A stretch of DNA of 40,995 nucleotides from an uncultured Armatimonadota bacterium (GCA_903899015.1 CAIUHP010000016.1:1-40995), one strand, 5' to 3'; shown: positions 24,544-32,530, counted from the stretch's first letter. Notes: generated by a model from the letters alone, not told the origin. Numbers and translations are program-made.

Positions 24544-26793
24544 ATGCCGCTGGTGTCATCACTCCTTCTCGCACATCTGCTTACTGCCGGTCCGGGGTTA
24601 GACGCGAACGATTGGCTCGCCACCGTGCGAAGCGCTGAGATTAGAACCAGCAGCGGCCATGGTGAGCAAGTATCGAAGAAAATCCACATCTCATTCGTGC
24701 CATTTGCAGCCTCGTTTGACGGCACGAAGCTTCAGTCGGAGCTTCTTTCGGGATGGAATATATTGACGAGCATCACGGCGAAGACTGCCGGATCAAGGGA
24801 CTTCACAACTCGATTTGAATGTTCGACCGACCAGTCGAGACCAGCCTCGGTTTCGATGGGATTCCGATTTGATGATTGGTCGAAAGACAACTACGTTTTT
24901 ATCCCGGGAGCCGCATATAACGGCAATCGGTTCCGATGCCTGCCAGTGGAATACGCTCCGGTTTTTCCTCCCGAGGATCGCCGCCCCGACGTGCCGCTCA
25001 CCATCACGGACATGCCAAGGCTGAACCTCAATCAGGGAACTTCTCAGATCGAGTTGCTCAGCAGCTCCACCACATGTCCCGCTGTTGGCATCTACATGCC
25101 CAAGCGAAAGAAGGCCATTCTGTTCCTGTTCCCAGATCGCTCAGGCTTGGGGCAGACAGGAATAACAATTCAGGAGTCGTTTGACCGAAAGGAAGCGGTT
25201 CTCGTTCTCTCGGCACCGGGAATTCGGCGACTTCAATACAGTGGAATGCACTTGAACCCAAGTTCGGACAAGGGCGCGATGTTTCTGGCAGGCGAGAAGG
25301 TCGAGATGAAGTGCCGTGTCTACGAGTTCGAAGCTAAGGGACCAACCGATCTGCTTGAAACCTTTATGCGCCATCGCAAGGAGATGGTAGAGAACAACCA
25401 TCAGCGACAGACTACGCCGTACAGCGTCGCACTAAAAGACGAGATTGACCTTCAAAACGACCTCCGTTGGTTTGAACTAGGTGGCTACTTTAAGAACGGA
25501 AATGGCGACAGTCCATTCGGCCATATTCAGCTTGGTTGGGTCGGTGGGCTCATGTCAACTTATCCTATTCTGAAGCAGGGAAGTGAACCTGGCCGCTCTC
25601 GTGCGCTCACGAGTATCAACACAACCCTCATGCGATTGGCCGCTCCATCTGGCTTCCTGTATGGCATGTACAAAAACGGAACGTTGTATGGCGACAACTT
25701 CGATGACAACCTAAAGAAGCCCGAAATCGCGATGGTGCGAAAGAACGGCGATGGACTTTACTATTTATTGAAGCAGATGGCGATCTTGCCAAAGGGAGAT
25801 GTGCGCCCAGAATGGACGGTCTCTGCCCGGAAGTGGGCCGATGCGTTTGTCGTCATGTGGAATCGATACCACCAGTTCGGTCAGTTGGTCAACGTGAAAA
25901 CGGGAGACATTTCGGTTGGCGGATCAACCGCGGGCGCGATTGTACCGGCCGCATTGACCTTGGCCAGCAAAACACTGTGCGATCCGAAGTATTTAAAGGT
26001 CGCCGAAGAATCCGTCCGGATGATGTGCCGAAGAGATCTCGATAAGGGCTACACCACCGGTGGCCCAGGTGAGATTCTTCAATGCCCCGACAGTGAATCA
26101 GCGTTTGGACTTCTCGAGTCCTTAACCGTTCTGTATCAAGCAACTGGAAAACGCGAGTGGCTCACGGAGGCCAGGAAAGCGGCTGCGCTCTGCTCTTCAT
26201 GGGTGATGGCGTATGACTTTCCTTTTCCCAAGCGTAGTGAGCTAGGCAGAGTCGATGCTCGAAGCACCGGCGCGGTTTGGGCAAGTATTCAAAACAAGCA
26301 TGCTGCGCCAGGTATCTGTTCGGCGTCGGGTGACTGCCTGCTCACCCTCTATCGAGCAACTGGCGACCCGATCTACCTGGACTTGCTTCAAGACATCGCC
26401 CACAACATTCTTGAGTTCATGTCACGAAAAGACCGACCGATCGGTACCAATCGAGACGGTTACGTGAATGAACGAGTCAATACGAGCGACTGGGAAGGTT
26501 CTGGCGGAGTAGGAGCGGTCGGCGATAGCTCCGTTTCATGGTGTGAAGTCGCCATCATGCTAACTTGCACCGATTTGCCGGGTATTTATGTGGATGTTTC
26601 GCGGCACCGCATTTGGAATTTCGATCACATTGTCGCGGATTGGGTTGGCCCCAAGGAAGTGCAATTAACCAACACGACGCGTTTGAAGGCGAGAGTGAGA
26701 ACCGTTTTTGAAGGGAAGGGAATAACCGGGTTTTCAGTCGACCTCGACCTCGAACCCGGCGCTTCCCGAAGTATTCAACTTCCCGAGAAATAA
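24544..26793 (+). CDS. Secreted six-hairpin glycosidase-like protein
   Basis: A 749-residue exported protein (signal MPLVSSLLLAHLLTAGPGLDA). Residues about 30-285 are beta-rich and the rest is dominated by paired helices typical of an (alpha/alpha)6 barrel, as in GH127, GH88, GH105 and related hydrolases: GDGLYYLLKQMAILPKGD, AGAIVPAALTLASK, ESAFGLLESLTVLYQATG, YLDLLQDIAHNILEFMSRK. The C-terminus is a small beta domain (VQLTNTTRLKARVRTVFEG). I could not name a GH family; catalytic candidates are the acids in GDNFDDN and CPDSESAFG. I start at ATG 24544, not at the TTG seven codons upstream, because of the CATAAT box. It is convergent with the reductase gene, 3 bp apart. Divergent from the DUF2961 operon, so probably part of the same glycan-degrading system. 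Confidence 0.7.
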   Translation: MPLVSSLLLAHLLTAGPGLDANDWLATVRSAEIRTSSGHGEQVSKKIHISFVPFAASFDGTKLQSELLSGWNILTSITAKTAGSRDFTTRFECSTDQSRPASVSMGFRFDDWSKDNYVFIPGAAYNGNRFRCLPVEYAPVFPPEDRRPDVPLTITDMPRLNLNQGTSQIELLSSSTTCPAVGIYMPKRKKAILFLFPDRSGLGQTGITIQESFDRKEAVLVLSAPGIRRLQYSGMHLNPSSDKGAMFLAGEKVEMKCRVYEFEAKGPTDLLETFMRHRKEMVENNHQRQTTPYSVALKDEIDLQNDLRWFELGGYFKNGNGDSPFGHIQLGWVGGLMSTYPILKQGSEPGRSRALTSINTTLMRLAAPSGFLYGMYKNGTLYGDNFDDNLKKPEIAMVRKNGDGLYYLLKQMAILPKGDVRPEWTVSARKWADAFVVMWNRYHQFGQLVNVKTGDISVGGSTAGAIVPAALTLASKTLCDPKYLKVAEESVRMMCRRDLDKGYTTGGPGEILQCPDSESAFGLLESLTVLYQATGKREWLTEARKAAALCSSWVMAYDFPFPKRSELGRVDARSTGAVWASIQNKHAAPGICSASGDCLLTLYRATGDPIYLDLLQDIAHNILEFMSRKDRPIGTNRDGYVNERVNTSDWEGSGGVGAVGDSSVSWCEVAIMLTCTDLPGIYVDVSRHRIWNFDHIVADWVGPKEVQLTNTTRLKARVRTVFEGKGITGFSVDLDLEPGASRSIQLPEK

Positions 26794-26796
26794 ACG

Positions 26797-27756
26797 TTAC
26801 GCAGCGACAAAGGCATCTGCGAAGATGTCTTTGAGGCTGGCTCCGGCAAGAAAGCATTTGCGCTGCCCGGCCTTCACCAAGTTGGGATGCCCGCAAAGAT
26901 AGACTTTGTATCCATCTAGTTTTGCGTGCTCTTTAAGCGCTCCATCGAGAGGTGATCCGACTCGGTCATTTTCGAGCACTTCGGAATCTGCATACGTGTG
27001 GAACTGAAAGTTCGGATGCTGATCGGTGAGTTTCTTGAGCTCTAATTGGAAGTAAAGCCGGGAAGACGTTGCCGCTCCAAAGTGCAAGGAAATCGGACCC
27101 TCGTGCCCCTTTCTTAAAGCATCGGTGACGATTCCGTAGAGGGGGGCAAGACCCGTTCCTGAACCTATCAATAGGATGGGCTCTTGCTGGTCTGTCGTGC
27201 GGTAGCAGCACTTTCCAAATGGCCCTTCGATTTCGAACGCGTTGCCAACCGTCGCGCTTTTAAGTGATTCACTCATGGCTCCGCCCGGGATGTATCGGAT
27301 ATGGAGCTGAACAAACTCAGGTTCCATCCACGCGGGCGCGGCCAAGCTGTATGGCCGGGAAACGCCGTCCGACGAATGTAAGCGAATGAACCGTCCTGGT
27401 GAGCCCTGCCATCCGTCTACCTTCAGACTCGCGATAATCACGTCATCGGTAACCCATTGCTTGTCAACGAGCTTTGCCGCGAAGCGAGGGAACACTTCAT
27501 TATCGAGCCGCTCTGCGGATTGAATATCGGAAGCCTTGGCTTGACAGCTAAGGAAGATTCCACGCTCAATCAGCGTGTCGTCGAGACCGTTTTGGGCTGC
27601 TCTCGGTACGGAGTCGCCACTTCTAAGCAAGCAGGCCTGACACGCTCCCGCTTGGCAACCATTCGAGATTTCATGGCCGCCTCTTAGCAAAGCACTGAGG
27701 ACGGTTTCTCCGTCCTCAGCTTCGATCGTTCTTCCTTCAAAGGTGAACGACGTCAT
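26797..27756 (-). CDS. [2Fe-2S]/FAD/NAD(P)H oxidoreductase
   Basis: A 319-residue electron-transfer protein with a plant-type ferredoxin domain followed by a ferredoxin-NADP-reductase module, as in reductases of aromatic oxygenases and CDP-6-deoxyglucoseen reductase. The cluster ligands are C34, C39, C42 (NGCQAGACQAC) and C71 (FLSCQAK). The FAD site is RPYS (134-137), and the NAD(P)-binding loop is GSGTGLAP (198-205). The C-terminal YKVYLCGHPNLV motif is typical. The start codon ATG directly follows the stop codon of the truncated-haemoglobin gene, so the two are translated together and it probably re-reduces the haem protein. No oxygenase gene is next to it, which favours this over an aromatic-degradation role. 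Confidence 0.85.
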   Translation of the reverse strand: MTSFTFEGRTIEAEDGETVLSALLRGGHEISNGCQAGACQACLLRSGDSVPRAAQNGLDDTLIERGIFLSCQAKASDIQSAERLDNEVFPRFAAKLVDKQWVTDDVIIASLKVDGWQGSPGRFIRLHSSDGVSRPYSLAAPAWMEPEFVQLHIRYIPGGAMSESLKSATVGNAFEIEGPFGKCCYRTTDQQEPILLIGSGTGLAPLYGIVTDALRKGHEGPISLHFGAATSSRLYFQLELKKLTDQHPNFQFHTYADSEVLENDRVGSPLDGALKEHAKLDGYKVYLCGHPNLVKAGQRKCFLAGASLKDIFADAFVAA

Positions 27757-28125
27757 TTATATTCGGCCAAGCACCGATTCGCGAGTCGTTTCAGCAACCG
27801 CGGCAACTTCGGTGATGAGTTCCGCTGGTACGCCCATTTCAGCCAAAGTGGCGCCCAAATCTTCTACGACTGCGTCGAAGTGGCTGTCATCCAATCCTTC
27901 AGCGACGAGGTGAACGTGGCCGGTCTTCATGTCGAGGGCAGAGTAATTGTTCGGACCGCCAAAGGCCATGGTTAAAAATGACTTCTGCTTTGCCGCTTGC
28001 TGTTCCATGTCGACGCCTTCAAAGAATCGCGAAATGCGATCATCGCCCAAAACGCGTCGGTAAAACTTGTCGACGGCCGCGTCGACGGCGGCTGAGCCGC
28101 CTAACTTTTCGTAAAGAGTAGACAT
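27757..28125 (-). CDS. glbN: Group 1 truncated haemoglobin (trHbN type)
   Basis: A 122-residue 2-on-2 haemoglobin. FYRRVLGDDRISRFFEGVDM (21-40) and KQKSFLTMAFGGPNNYS match mycobacterial trHbN. Y22 is the B10 tyrosine, Q47 the E11 glutamine that hydrogen-bonds bound oxygen, and H70 (MKTGHVH) the proximal haem ligand. Such proteins turn nitric oxide plus O2 into nitrate when re-reduced. The gene ends with TAA immediately followed by the ATG of the reductase, giving a split equivalent of flavohaemoglobin. ATG start with AGGAT upstream. Very likely a real operon; the nitric oxide role is inferred from the family. Confidence 0.88.
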   Translation of the reverse strand: MSTLYEKLGGSAAVDAAVDKFYRRVLGDDRISRFFEGVDMEQQAAKQKSFLTMAFGGPNNYSALDMKTGHVHLVAEGLDDSHFDAVVEDLGATLAEMGVPAELITEVAAVAETTRESVLGRI

Positions 28126-28282
28126 ATATGTTCAATCCTGACCAAGAATTCCCTCAGTCCTCTCTAGATTAGTCAGTGATTTCAGGGGCGTCTATGACGG
28201 ATATCATACGGTTTTGCCCCCTCGCGACTTTGCCATTCACACTCGATTTAGCCCATTCATGTGGTAATATCCTTGATCGTTT

Positions 28283-28359
28283 GCTCCGGTCGTCTAGCGG
28301 TTTAGGACATCGCCCTCTCACGGCGAAGATCGCGGGTTCGAATCCCGTTCGGAGTACCA
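28283..28359 (+). tRNA. tRNA-Glu (anticodon CTC)
   Basis: A full cloverleaf can be drawn. The acceptor arm is GCTCCGG (28283-28289) with TCGGAGT (28349-28355), with G-U closing pairs. The D-arm follows. The anticodon stem TCGCC/GGCGA surrounds the loop CTCTCAC, whose anticodon is CTC. The T-arm is GCGGG-TTCGAAT-CCCGT. Discriminator A28356 and an encoded CCA follow at 28357-28359. The GTCTAGCGG D-region is typical of tRNA-Glu. A truncated gene begins immediately after the CCA. Confidence 0.92.
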
Positions 28360-28745
28360 GCCCTTTTGAACTTGGGTTTGTCGTCAGTCCGGATTGGGAC
28401 GATCAAGACCGCGACTTTGCGGCCATGTGGCAGAATCAGAAGAAATGGGTCGTGTCCCGTACGCTAACCGAGGCGGGGCCAAATGTGACTCTCATCAAAG
28501 ACAACTTGCGGTCGGCGATTGAAGAGTTGAAAGACCAACTGGACGGTGAAATTGACGTTGCCGGACCCCAATTGGCGGGAAGCTTAACGAATCTTGGGCT
28601 CATTGACGAGTATCACATCTACCTCCACCCCATCGTGCTCGGCAATGGACAGCCCTTTTTCGTAAGTCCTCAACCAAAGCTTCGGCTCGTCGATAGTGAA
28701 CGAATCGGTGAGGATGTCATTCGGTTGGTCTACGTTCCAGCGTGA
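28360..28745 (+). pseudogene. 5'-truncated RibD_C / dihydrofolate-reductase-like gene
   Basis: From about 28393 the frame reads the C-terminal part of the dihydrofolate-reductase-like family with a RibD C-terminal domain: WVVSRTLTEAGPNV, then IDVAGPQLAGSLTNLGLIDE, YHIYLHPIVLGNGQPFF and the closing strand VIRLVYVPA. These are the usual second-half motifs, including the G-G/P-x-x-L-A-x-x-L block. The first half (about 80-90 residues, with the V-S-L-D-G start and the NADPH-binding G-R-x-x-Y part) is missing, and in its place is the tRNA-Glu gene. The open frame continues back through the tRNA to 28176, but that part is not protein-like. No ribosome binding site is seen. It is probably a remnant from recombination at the tRNA 3' end. 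Confidence 0.7.
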
Positions 28746-28869
28746 GTGCGACGGTAGGCAGTACGCAAATCTCTACTTCTAGAGTCTCTAACGCAATTTT
28801 GACATTAGCTAAGAATATACACATGGCATTCCACCTGTAGTGAACTTGCCTTTAGTTGCCTGGTCGGCT

Positions 28870-28882
28870 TAAACTAATGAAT
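28870..28882 (+). promoter_or_regulatory. -10-like box for the lipoprotein gene
   Basis: TAAACT (28870-28875) lies 7 nt before a GTG at 28883 and just 1 nt before the ATG at 28877. If the leaderless rule of this window holds, the GTG is the true start (MAKIHVRF...). Confidence 0.35.
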
Positions 28883-29611
28883 GTGGCAAAGATACACGTT
28901 CGCTTCGGAGTTGGGGTTGGGATTCTTGCGTTTGCTTTGACGGGTTGCAAGTCCGGTCCAGAGTTGCATGTGAGCGTGGCAGCGCCAGCAGTCCTGCCGG
29001 TCGGGTGGTCTACGGCTCAAACATCAGATGGCTCGGTTTCCGTTGGTGTTCCGGGAGGATGGCGCGTTGGGGTCGACACCGGGGCAAATAGTCTTGCGGA
29101 TATGACTTCTGATTTGGGGTCGCCCAACAATGGAACCCAGGGCGGAGACAACTCTGCCTTCGGTCAAGAAATGCAGAAAATGGCTGCAGACATGGACGCC
29201 AAGAACAAGCAAGAAGAAGCGGACGGACTTGCCGCTCTTACCAAAAAGGGCGTTGTTTTGAATGTGATCAACGGGTCGAAGCCGATCCCAGGCGAGAAGC
29301 GGACTCGATTCTATGTCAAAGTCAAGCATCAGGGGGGATCGCTTTCACGGGACGACGCCATAAACATTGAGCGCGAGCACTATGCTTTCAAGCCGAAAAT
29401 GTTCGAAGTTACGTTGCCGATCGGGAAAGCCGTTAAATGCATAGCCGACAATGAGATGCGGGACGGAGGTTCACTGCATCAAATCAGCTACGTAATCGTC
29501 GACGGAGGAGATATTTACTCCCTAAGATTTGTTACCGAAGAGGGAGTAGAAACGATCAACTCCATCGCCGATCAGGTAGCCAATTCCTTGAGGATCAAAC
29601 CGACCAAATAG
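28877..29611 (+). CDS. Lipoprotein of unknown function
   Basis: About 244 residues. The N-terminus MNVAKIHVRFGVGVGILAFALTGCKSG carries a signal peptide with a lipobox (L-T-G-C), so the protein is lipid-anchored outside the cytoplasm. The following domain starts with GWSTAQTSDGSVSVGVPGGWRVG, the beginning typical of small extracytoplasmic proteins that resemble PsbP or DUF1795-like folds, and ends VTEEGVETINSIADQVANSLRIKP, also typical of that group (a helix after a strand). A stretch rich in Asn, Gln and Lys (about 75-120) interrupts the domain. The frame extends upstream to 28856. Either ATG 28877 or GTG 28883 is the start. Function unknown. Confidence 0.75.
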   Translation: MNVAKIHVRFGVGVGILAFALTGCKSGPELHVSVAAPAVLPVGWSTAQTSDGSVSVGVPGGWRVGVDTGANSLADMTSDLGSPNNGTQGGDNSAFGQEMQKMAADMDAKNKQEEADGLAALTKKGVVLNVINGSKPIPGEKRTRFYVKVKHQGGSLSRDDAINIEREHYAFKPKMFEVTLPIGKAVKCIADNEMRDGGSLHQISYVIVDGGDIYSLRFVTEEGVETINSIADQVANSLRIKPTK

Positions 29612-29670
29612 AGAGTTTTTCGGAACACTCGCCGAACCATTAGCTCCGTATAATGGGGTGACGAAACGCC

Positions 29671-30408
29671 ATGAATTTCCTACTCACCTCCTCTGGAATC
29701 AGTAATCCGAGTATTCAGGATGCTCTCGTTGATCTTCTAGGCAAACCGATTTCTGAGGCGAATGCACTATGTATTCCCACCGCCATTTATCCCTTTTCTG
29801 TCGGACCCGTAATGGCTTACAAGTTCATCGCAGGGCTCACCAACTCTCCGATGTGCGGCTTAGGTTGGAAGTCGTTGGGCGTTTTAGAACTTACGGCCTT
29901 GCCCAGTATTGACGAAGAGGTTTGGACGAAGGTCGTACAAGAAGCAGATGCTTTCCTGGTCTTCGGCGGTGATGTTCTGTTTCTCAGGCATTGGATGCAT
30001 CAATCCGGACTGGCGAAGCTCTTTGCGTCCTTGCGCCCAGAGATGCTTTACGTTGGCATCAGTGCTGGAAGTATGGTGGTGACCTCCCAAATTGGCGAGA
30101 CTTACACTCACAGCAAACCACCGAGCGACGCCGACATCACTTCGGAAAGCATCGTTCTTCAAACTCCCGAAGGAGAAAACCTAGACGTGACGCTTGCCGT
30201 TGCACCTGGTTTGGGATTGGTTGATTTTGCTTTGATTCCCCACGTTGATCACGAGAGGTTCCCCGAGAATTCCCTTGAGAACGTGAAGAAGTGGTGCCCC
30301 AAGGTGCCTGCATCCATGTATGCCATCGACGACCAAACCGCGATCAAGGTAACTGGCGGCGTTGTCGAGGTCGTTTCCGAAGGGAAGTGGACACTTCTTC
30401 CTCACTAA
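29671..30408 (+). CDS. Peptidase S51 (dipeptidase E-like) family protein
   Basis: A 245-residue class I glutamine-amidotransferase-like fold protein of peptidase family S51 (alpha-aspartyl dipeptidase / cyanophycinase-type). The nucleophile elbow is GISAGSM with S131 (G-x-S-A-G). FGGDVLFLRHWM (98-109) is the substrate-binding G-G-N/D-x-x-x-L block. PHVDHERFPEN (190-200) provides the His of the active site. The length fits dipeptidase E. No signal peptide, hence cytoplasmic. TATAAT lies at 29650-29655, 15 nt before the ATG, giving a leader of only about 8 nt. It would trim peptides starting with Asp; the exact substrate is uncertain. Confidence 0.85.
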   Translation: MNFLLTSSGISNPSIQDALVDLLGKPISEANALCIPTAIYPFSVGPVMAYKFIAGLTNSPMCGLGWKSLGVLELTALPSIDEEVWTKVVQEADAFLVFGGDVLFLRHWMHQSGLAKLFASLRPEMLYVGISAGSMVVTSQIGETYTHSKPPSDADITSESIVLQTPEGENLDVTLAVAPGLGLVDFALIPHVDHERFPENSLENVKKWCPKVPASMYAIDDQTAIKVTGGVVEVVSEGKWTLLPH

Positions 30409-30466
30409 GATCAGCGAAAAACTCTCTTTAATCGCATCCAAATTCAGGAATGTTGAGCGCCTTCGC

Positions 30467-30479
30467 TATACTGGCGAAC
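30467..30479 (+). promoter_or_regulatory. -10 box for leaderless interrupted-hydrolase gene
   Basis: TATACT (30467-30472), 7 nt (GGCGAAC), ATG at 30480. No Shine-Dalgarno sequence. Confidence 0.5.
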
Positions 30480-31337
30480 ATGAAACGGTTGATGGGGTGG
30501 TTCTTTGCCTTGGGCTTGGTAGCAACGACTTTTGCTCAGTCTCGAGCTCAAGATGTGATCTATCTAAAAAAGGGGGGCATTGCCTACACGATGGACATTT
30601 TCATGCCCGCCAAGCCAAATGGGGCGGGCGTGATCTATATGGTCAGCGGAGGTTATTTCTCAGACCATTAAAGGATCGATCCTGATGTGGCCAAGCTCTT
30701 CACCGATCAAGGTCTCACCGTTTTCGAAGTCGTTCATGGATCTCAGCCGAAGTACACCATTTCTGACATTCTGCCGCAGGTTCGTCATGCAGTCCGATTT
30801 GTACATTCGGTAGCTAGCCAATATCGCGTCGATCCAAATCGCTTAGGGATTGTCGGAATCAGTTCTGGCGGCCATTTGACGTTAATGCTCGCCGGGACCG
30901 GGGATGCCGGTGATCCGAACGCGAAGGATCTGGTGGAAAGGGAGAGTAGTGTTTTGAAGGCTGCCGTCGCCATCGCGCCTCCGACTGATTTTCTCAACTG
31001 GGACAAGCCTCATCGGAGCCTGGTGGAAGACAAGGTGCTCGCTTCACTGCTAACAGTTTATGAAATTACGCCTCAGATGCCTGCTGAGAAGGTGAACAGC
31101 ATTCTGCTCGACCTTTCGCCGGTGCATACCGTTACAGATCATTTCCCGACAACACTTCTCGTGCATGGCGATTCTGACACGCTCGTTCCCAATCAGCAAT
31201 CTAAGCTGTTGGATTTAGAACTGGAGAAGCACCACGTCAAGCACAAACTGGAGATCGTACCGGGTGGCGGCCACGACGGCAAGACATTCGCACCTGGGCT
31301 CCTTTCAGCCGTGAAATGGTTCCTCGCCAACTTATAG
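30480..31337 (+). pseudogene. Secreted alpha/beta hydrolase with one in-frame TAA
   Basis: A single frame of 285 codons from ATG 30480, with a signal peptide (MKRLMGWFFALGLVATTFAQS) and an alpha/beta-hydrolase of the BD-FAE/esterase-lipase type: VIYMVSGGYFSDH (first strand and oxyanion loop), LTVFEVVHGSQPKYTI, the nucleophile elbow GISSGGH, LLVHGDSDTLVPNQQS with the catalytic Asp, and GGGHDG with the His. TAA at 30669-30671 (codon 64) interrupts it just after GGYFSDH; the frame then continues RIDPDVAKLFTDQGL with no shift. Related proteins usually have Glu, Asp or Asn there. A complete leaderless-type promoter box is still present. Read literally only a 63-residue fragment would be made, or a piece restarting downstream. 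Confidence 0.75.
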
Positions 31338-31376
31338 TTTCAATCTTGGAAGTTCTGTTTGCCCTTTCAGCATGTA

Positions 31377-31934
31377 ATGAAGACACACATTAGGCTAGAA
31401 GCTCCAGACGAAGTGGCGACGATCAGTCGCATTGTGGGAGATGCTTTCGGAAACGATAAAACACCGGATCTCCTTCAAGCGTTACGCGATTCGAACGCTT
31501 GGTTAGGGCTCTCGTTTGTCGCCGAAGTTGGCGGTGAGTTGGTCGGCCACATTTCATTCACTCGTGGATGGCTGGATGCGCCAGATGAAATCGTTGAAGT
31601 TCTTATCCTTAGCCCCGTTTCGGTTTTGCCAAGTCACCAACGACAAGGAATAGGGACGCACCTTATCCTTACTGCGCTAGAAATGCTTGCTACGCGAGCC
31701 GAGCCACTCATCTTTCTGGAAGGGGATCCAAGATTCTATTCACGCCTCGGGTTTCTTCCAGGAAAGGAAGCGGACTTCATTCGACCCTCGGTACGTATCC
31801 CCGAACCTGCATTTCAATTTGTAAAATTGCCCAAGTACGAATCTTGGATGACGGGGCAGCTTGTCTATCCCGATGCATTTTGGGAAATGGATTGCGTCGG
31901 TTTGAGGGGCGAAAGACTGCGGAGATGGAACTAG
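31377..31934 (+). CDS. GNAT-family N-acetyltransferase
   Basis: A 185-residue acetyltransferase that would transfer acetyl from acetyl-CoA to an amine. IRLEAPDEVATISRIVGDAF is the beta1-alpha1 region, VGHISFTRGWLD the beta4 region, and VLPSHQRQGIGTHLI the acetyl-CoA-binding Q/R-x-x-G-x-G/A loop. IFLEGDPRFYSRLGFLPG is the beta6-7 segment (as in YhbS-like members). The ATG at 31377 is chosen over the TTG six codons upstream, although neither has a clear ribosome binding site. It follows the interrupted hydrolase by about 40 bp on the same strand. The substrate is unknown. Confidence 0.85.
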   Translation: MKTHIRLEAPDEVATISRIVGDAFGNDKTPDLLQALRDSNAWLGLSFVAEVGGELVGHISFTRGWLDAPDEIVEVLILSPVSVLPSHQRQGIGTHLILTALEMLATRAEPLIFLEGDPRFYSRLGFLPGKEADFIRPSVRIPEPAFQFVKLPKYESWMTGQLVYPDAFWEMDCVGLRGERLRRWN

Positions 31935-32069
31935 GTAGCTCGGGTTAATGAAAATTCCAGTTCCTGTGACTTTTTCTGGAAATCATGTCGAATCCCAAAA
32001 TCGCCATTCGACTTGAGTCTGTAAGCGGTGAAGTCGACCTTTTCGACCTCGGTCCAAGGAGTAAGAATC

Positions 32070-32417
32070 ATGATGTTTTTGGCAAGTGTTCATATGCCCG
32101 ACGATTACGTTCCTTCTGCAGAAGACGAAGCGATTGGACGAGAAATCCACGCGCTTAATGGAGAACTAGAAGCTGCGGGTGCCATGGTTTTCGCCTGCGG
32201 ACTTCAGCCTGTCAACCTGGCAAAAATCGTTCAAGCCCAACCCGAAGGGAAGTACTTGATCACCGATGGGCCTTACCTCGAGACCAAAGAGCACATCGGA
32301 GGCTTCTTGATCTTCAAAGCCGAAAGTATGGATGAAGCGCTCGCATGGGCCCGCAAAGGAGCTACTGCGTGTAGAAGACCTGTCGAAGTTCGGGAGATTT
32401 TCTTCGACGAGGGATAG
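32070..32417 (+). CDS. YCII-related domain protein
   Basis: A 115-residue protein of the YCII family, small ferredoxin-like-fold proteins of mostly unknown role, related to muconolactone isomerases and often found next to sigma factors. The start MMFLASV at 32070 follows AAGGAGT with the right spacing; the frame upstream to 32028 has no support. Visible signatures are ITDGPYLETKEHIGGFLIF and MDEALAWARKGA, the classical D-G-P-F-x-E-T-K-E block, ending VEVREIFF. No ECF sigma gene is in the window. Confidence 0.85.
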   Translation: MMFLASVHMPDDYVPSAEDEAIGREIHALNGELEAAGAMVFACGLQPVNLAKIVQAQPEGKYLITDGPYLETKEHIGGFLIFKAESMDEALAWARKGATACRRPVEVREIFFDEG

Positions 32418-32530
32418 CACATCAAGTTAAATCAATTCGTCGATGCATTGAGCACCATCAATGCTCCCTCAAAGAAAGCCGCGAGGGGGAATGACCAGAA
32501 CCTTTTAGGATTATCGGCAGAGTCCCTCGG

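Noticed and set aside
28176-28359. Protein-coding frame running through the tRNA-Glu gene into the RibD_C remnant
   Set aside because: The part over the tRNA is simply open by chance; homology to the RibD_C family begins only about 35 bp after the tRNA end.
17278-31337. Genome-wide reassignment of TAA to an amino acid
   Set aside because: TAA ends many intact genes here, such as 12735 (followed at once by a perfect terminator), 5545, 26793, 30408 and 38001, with no conserved extension beyond.
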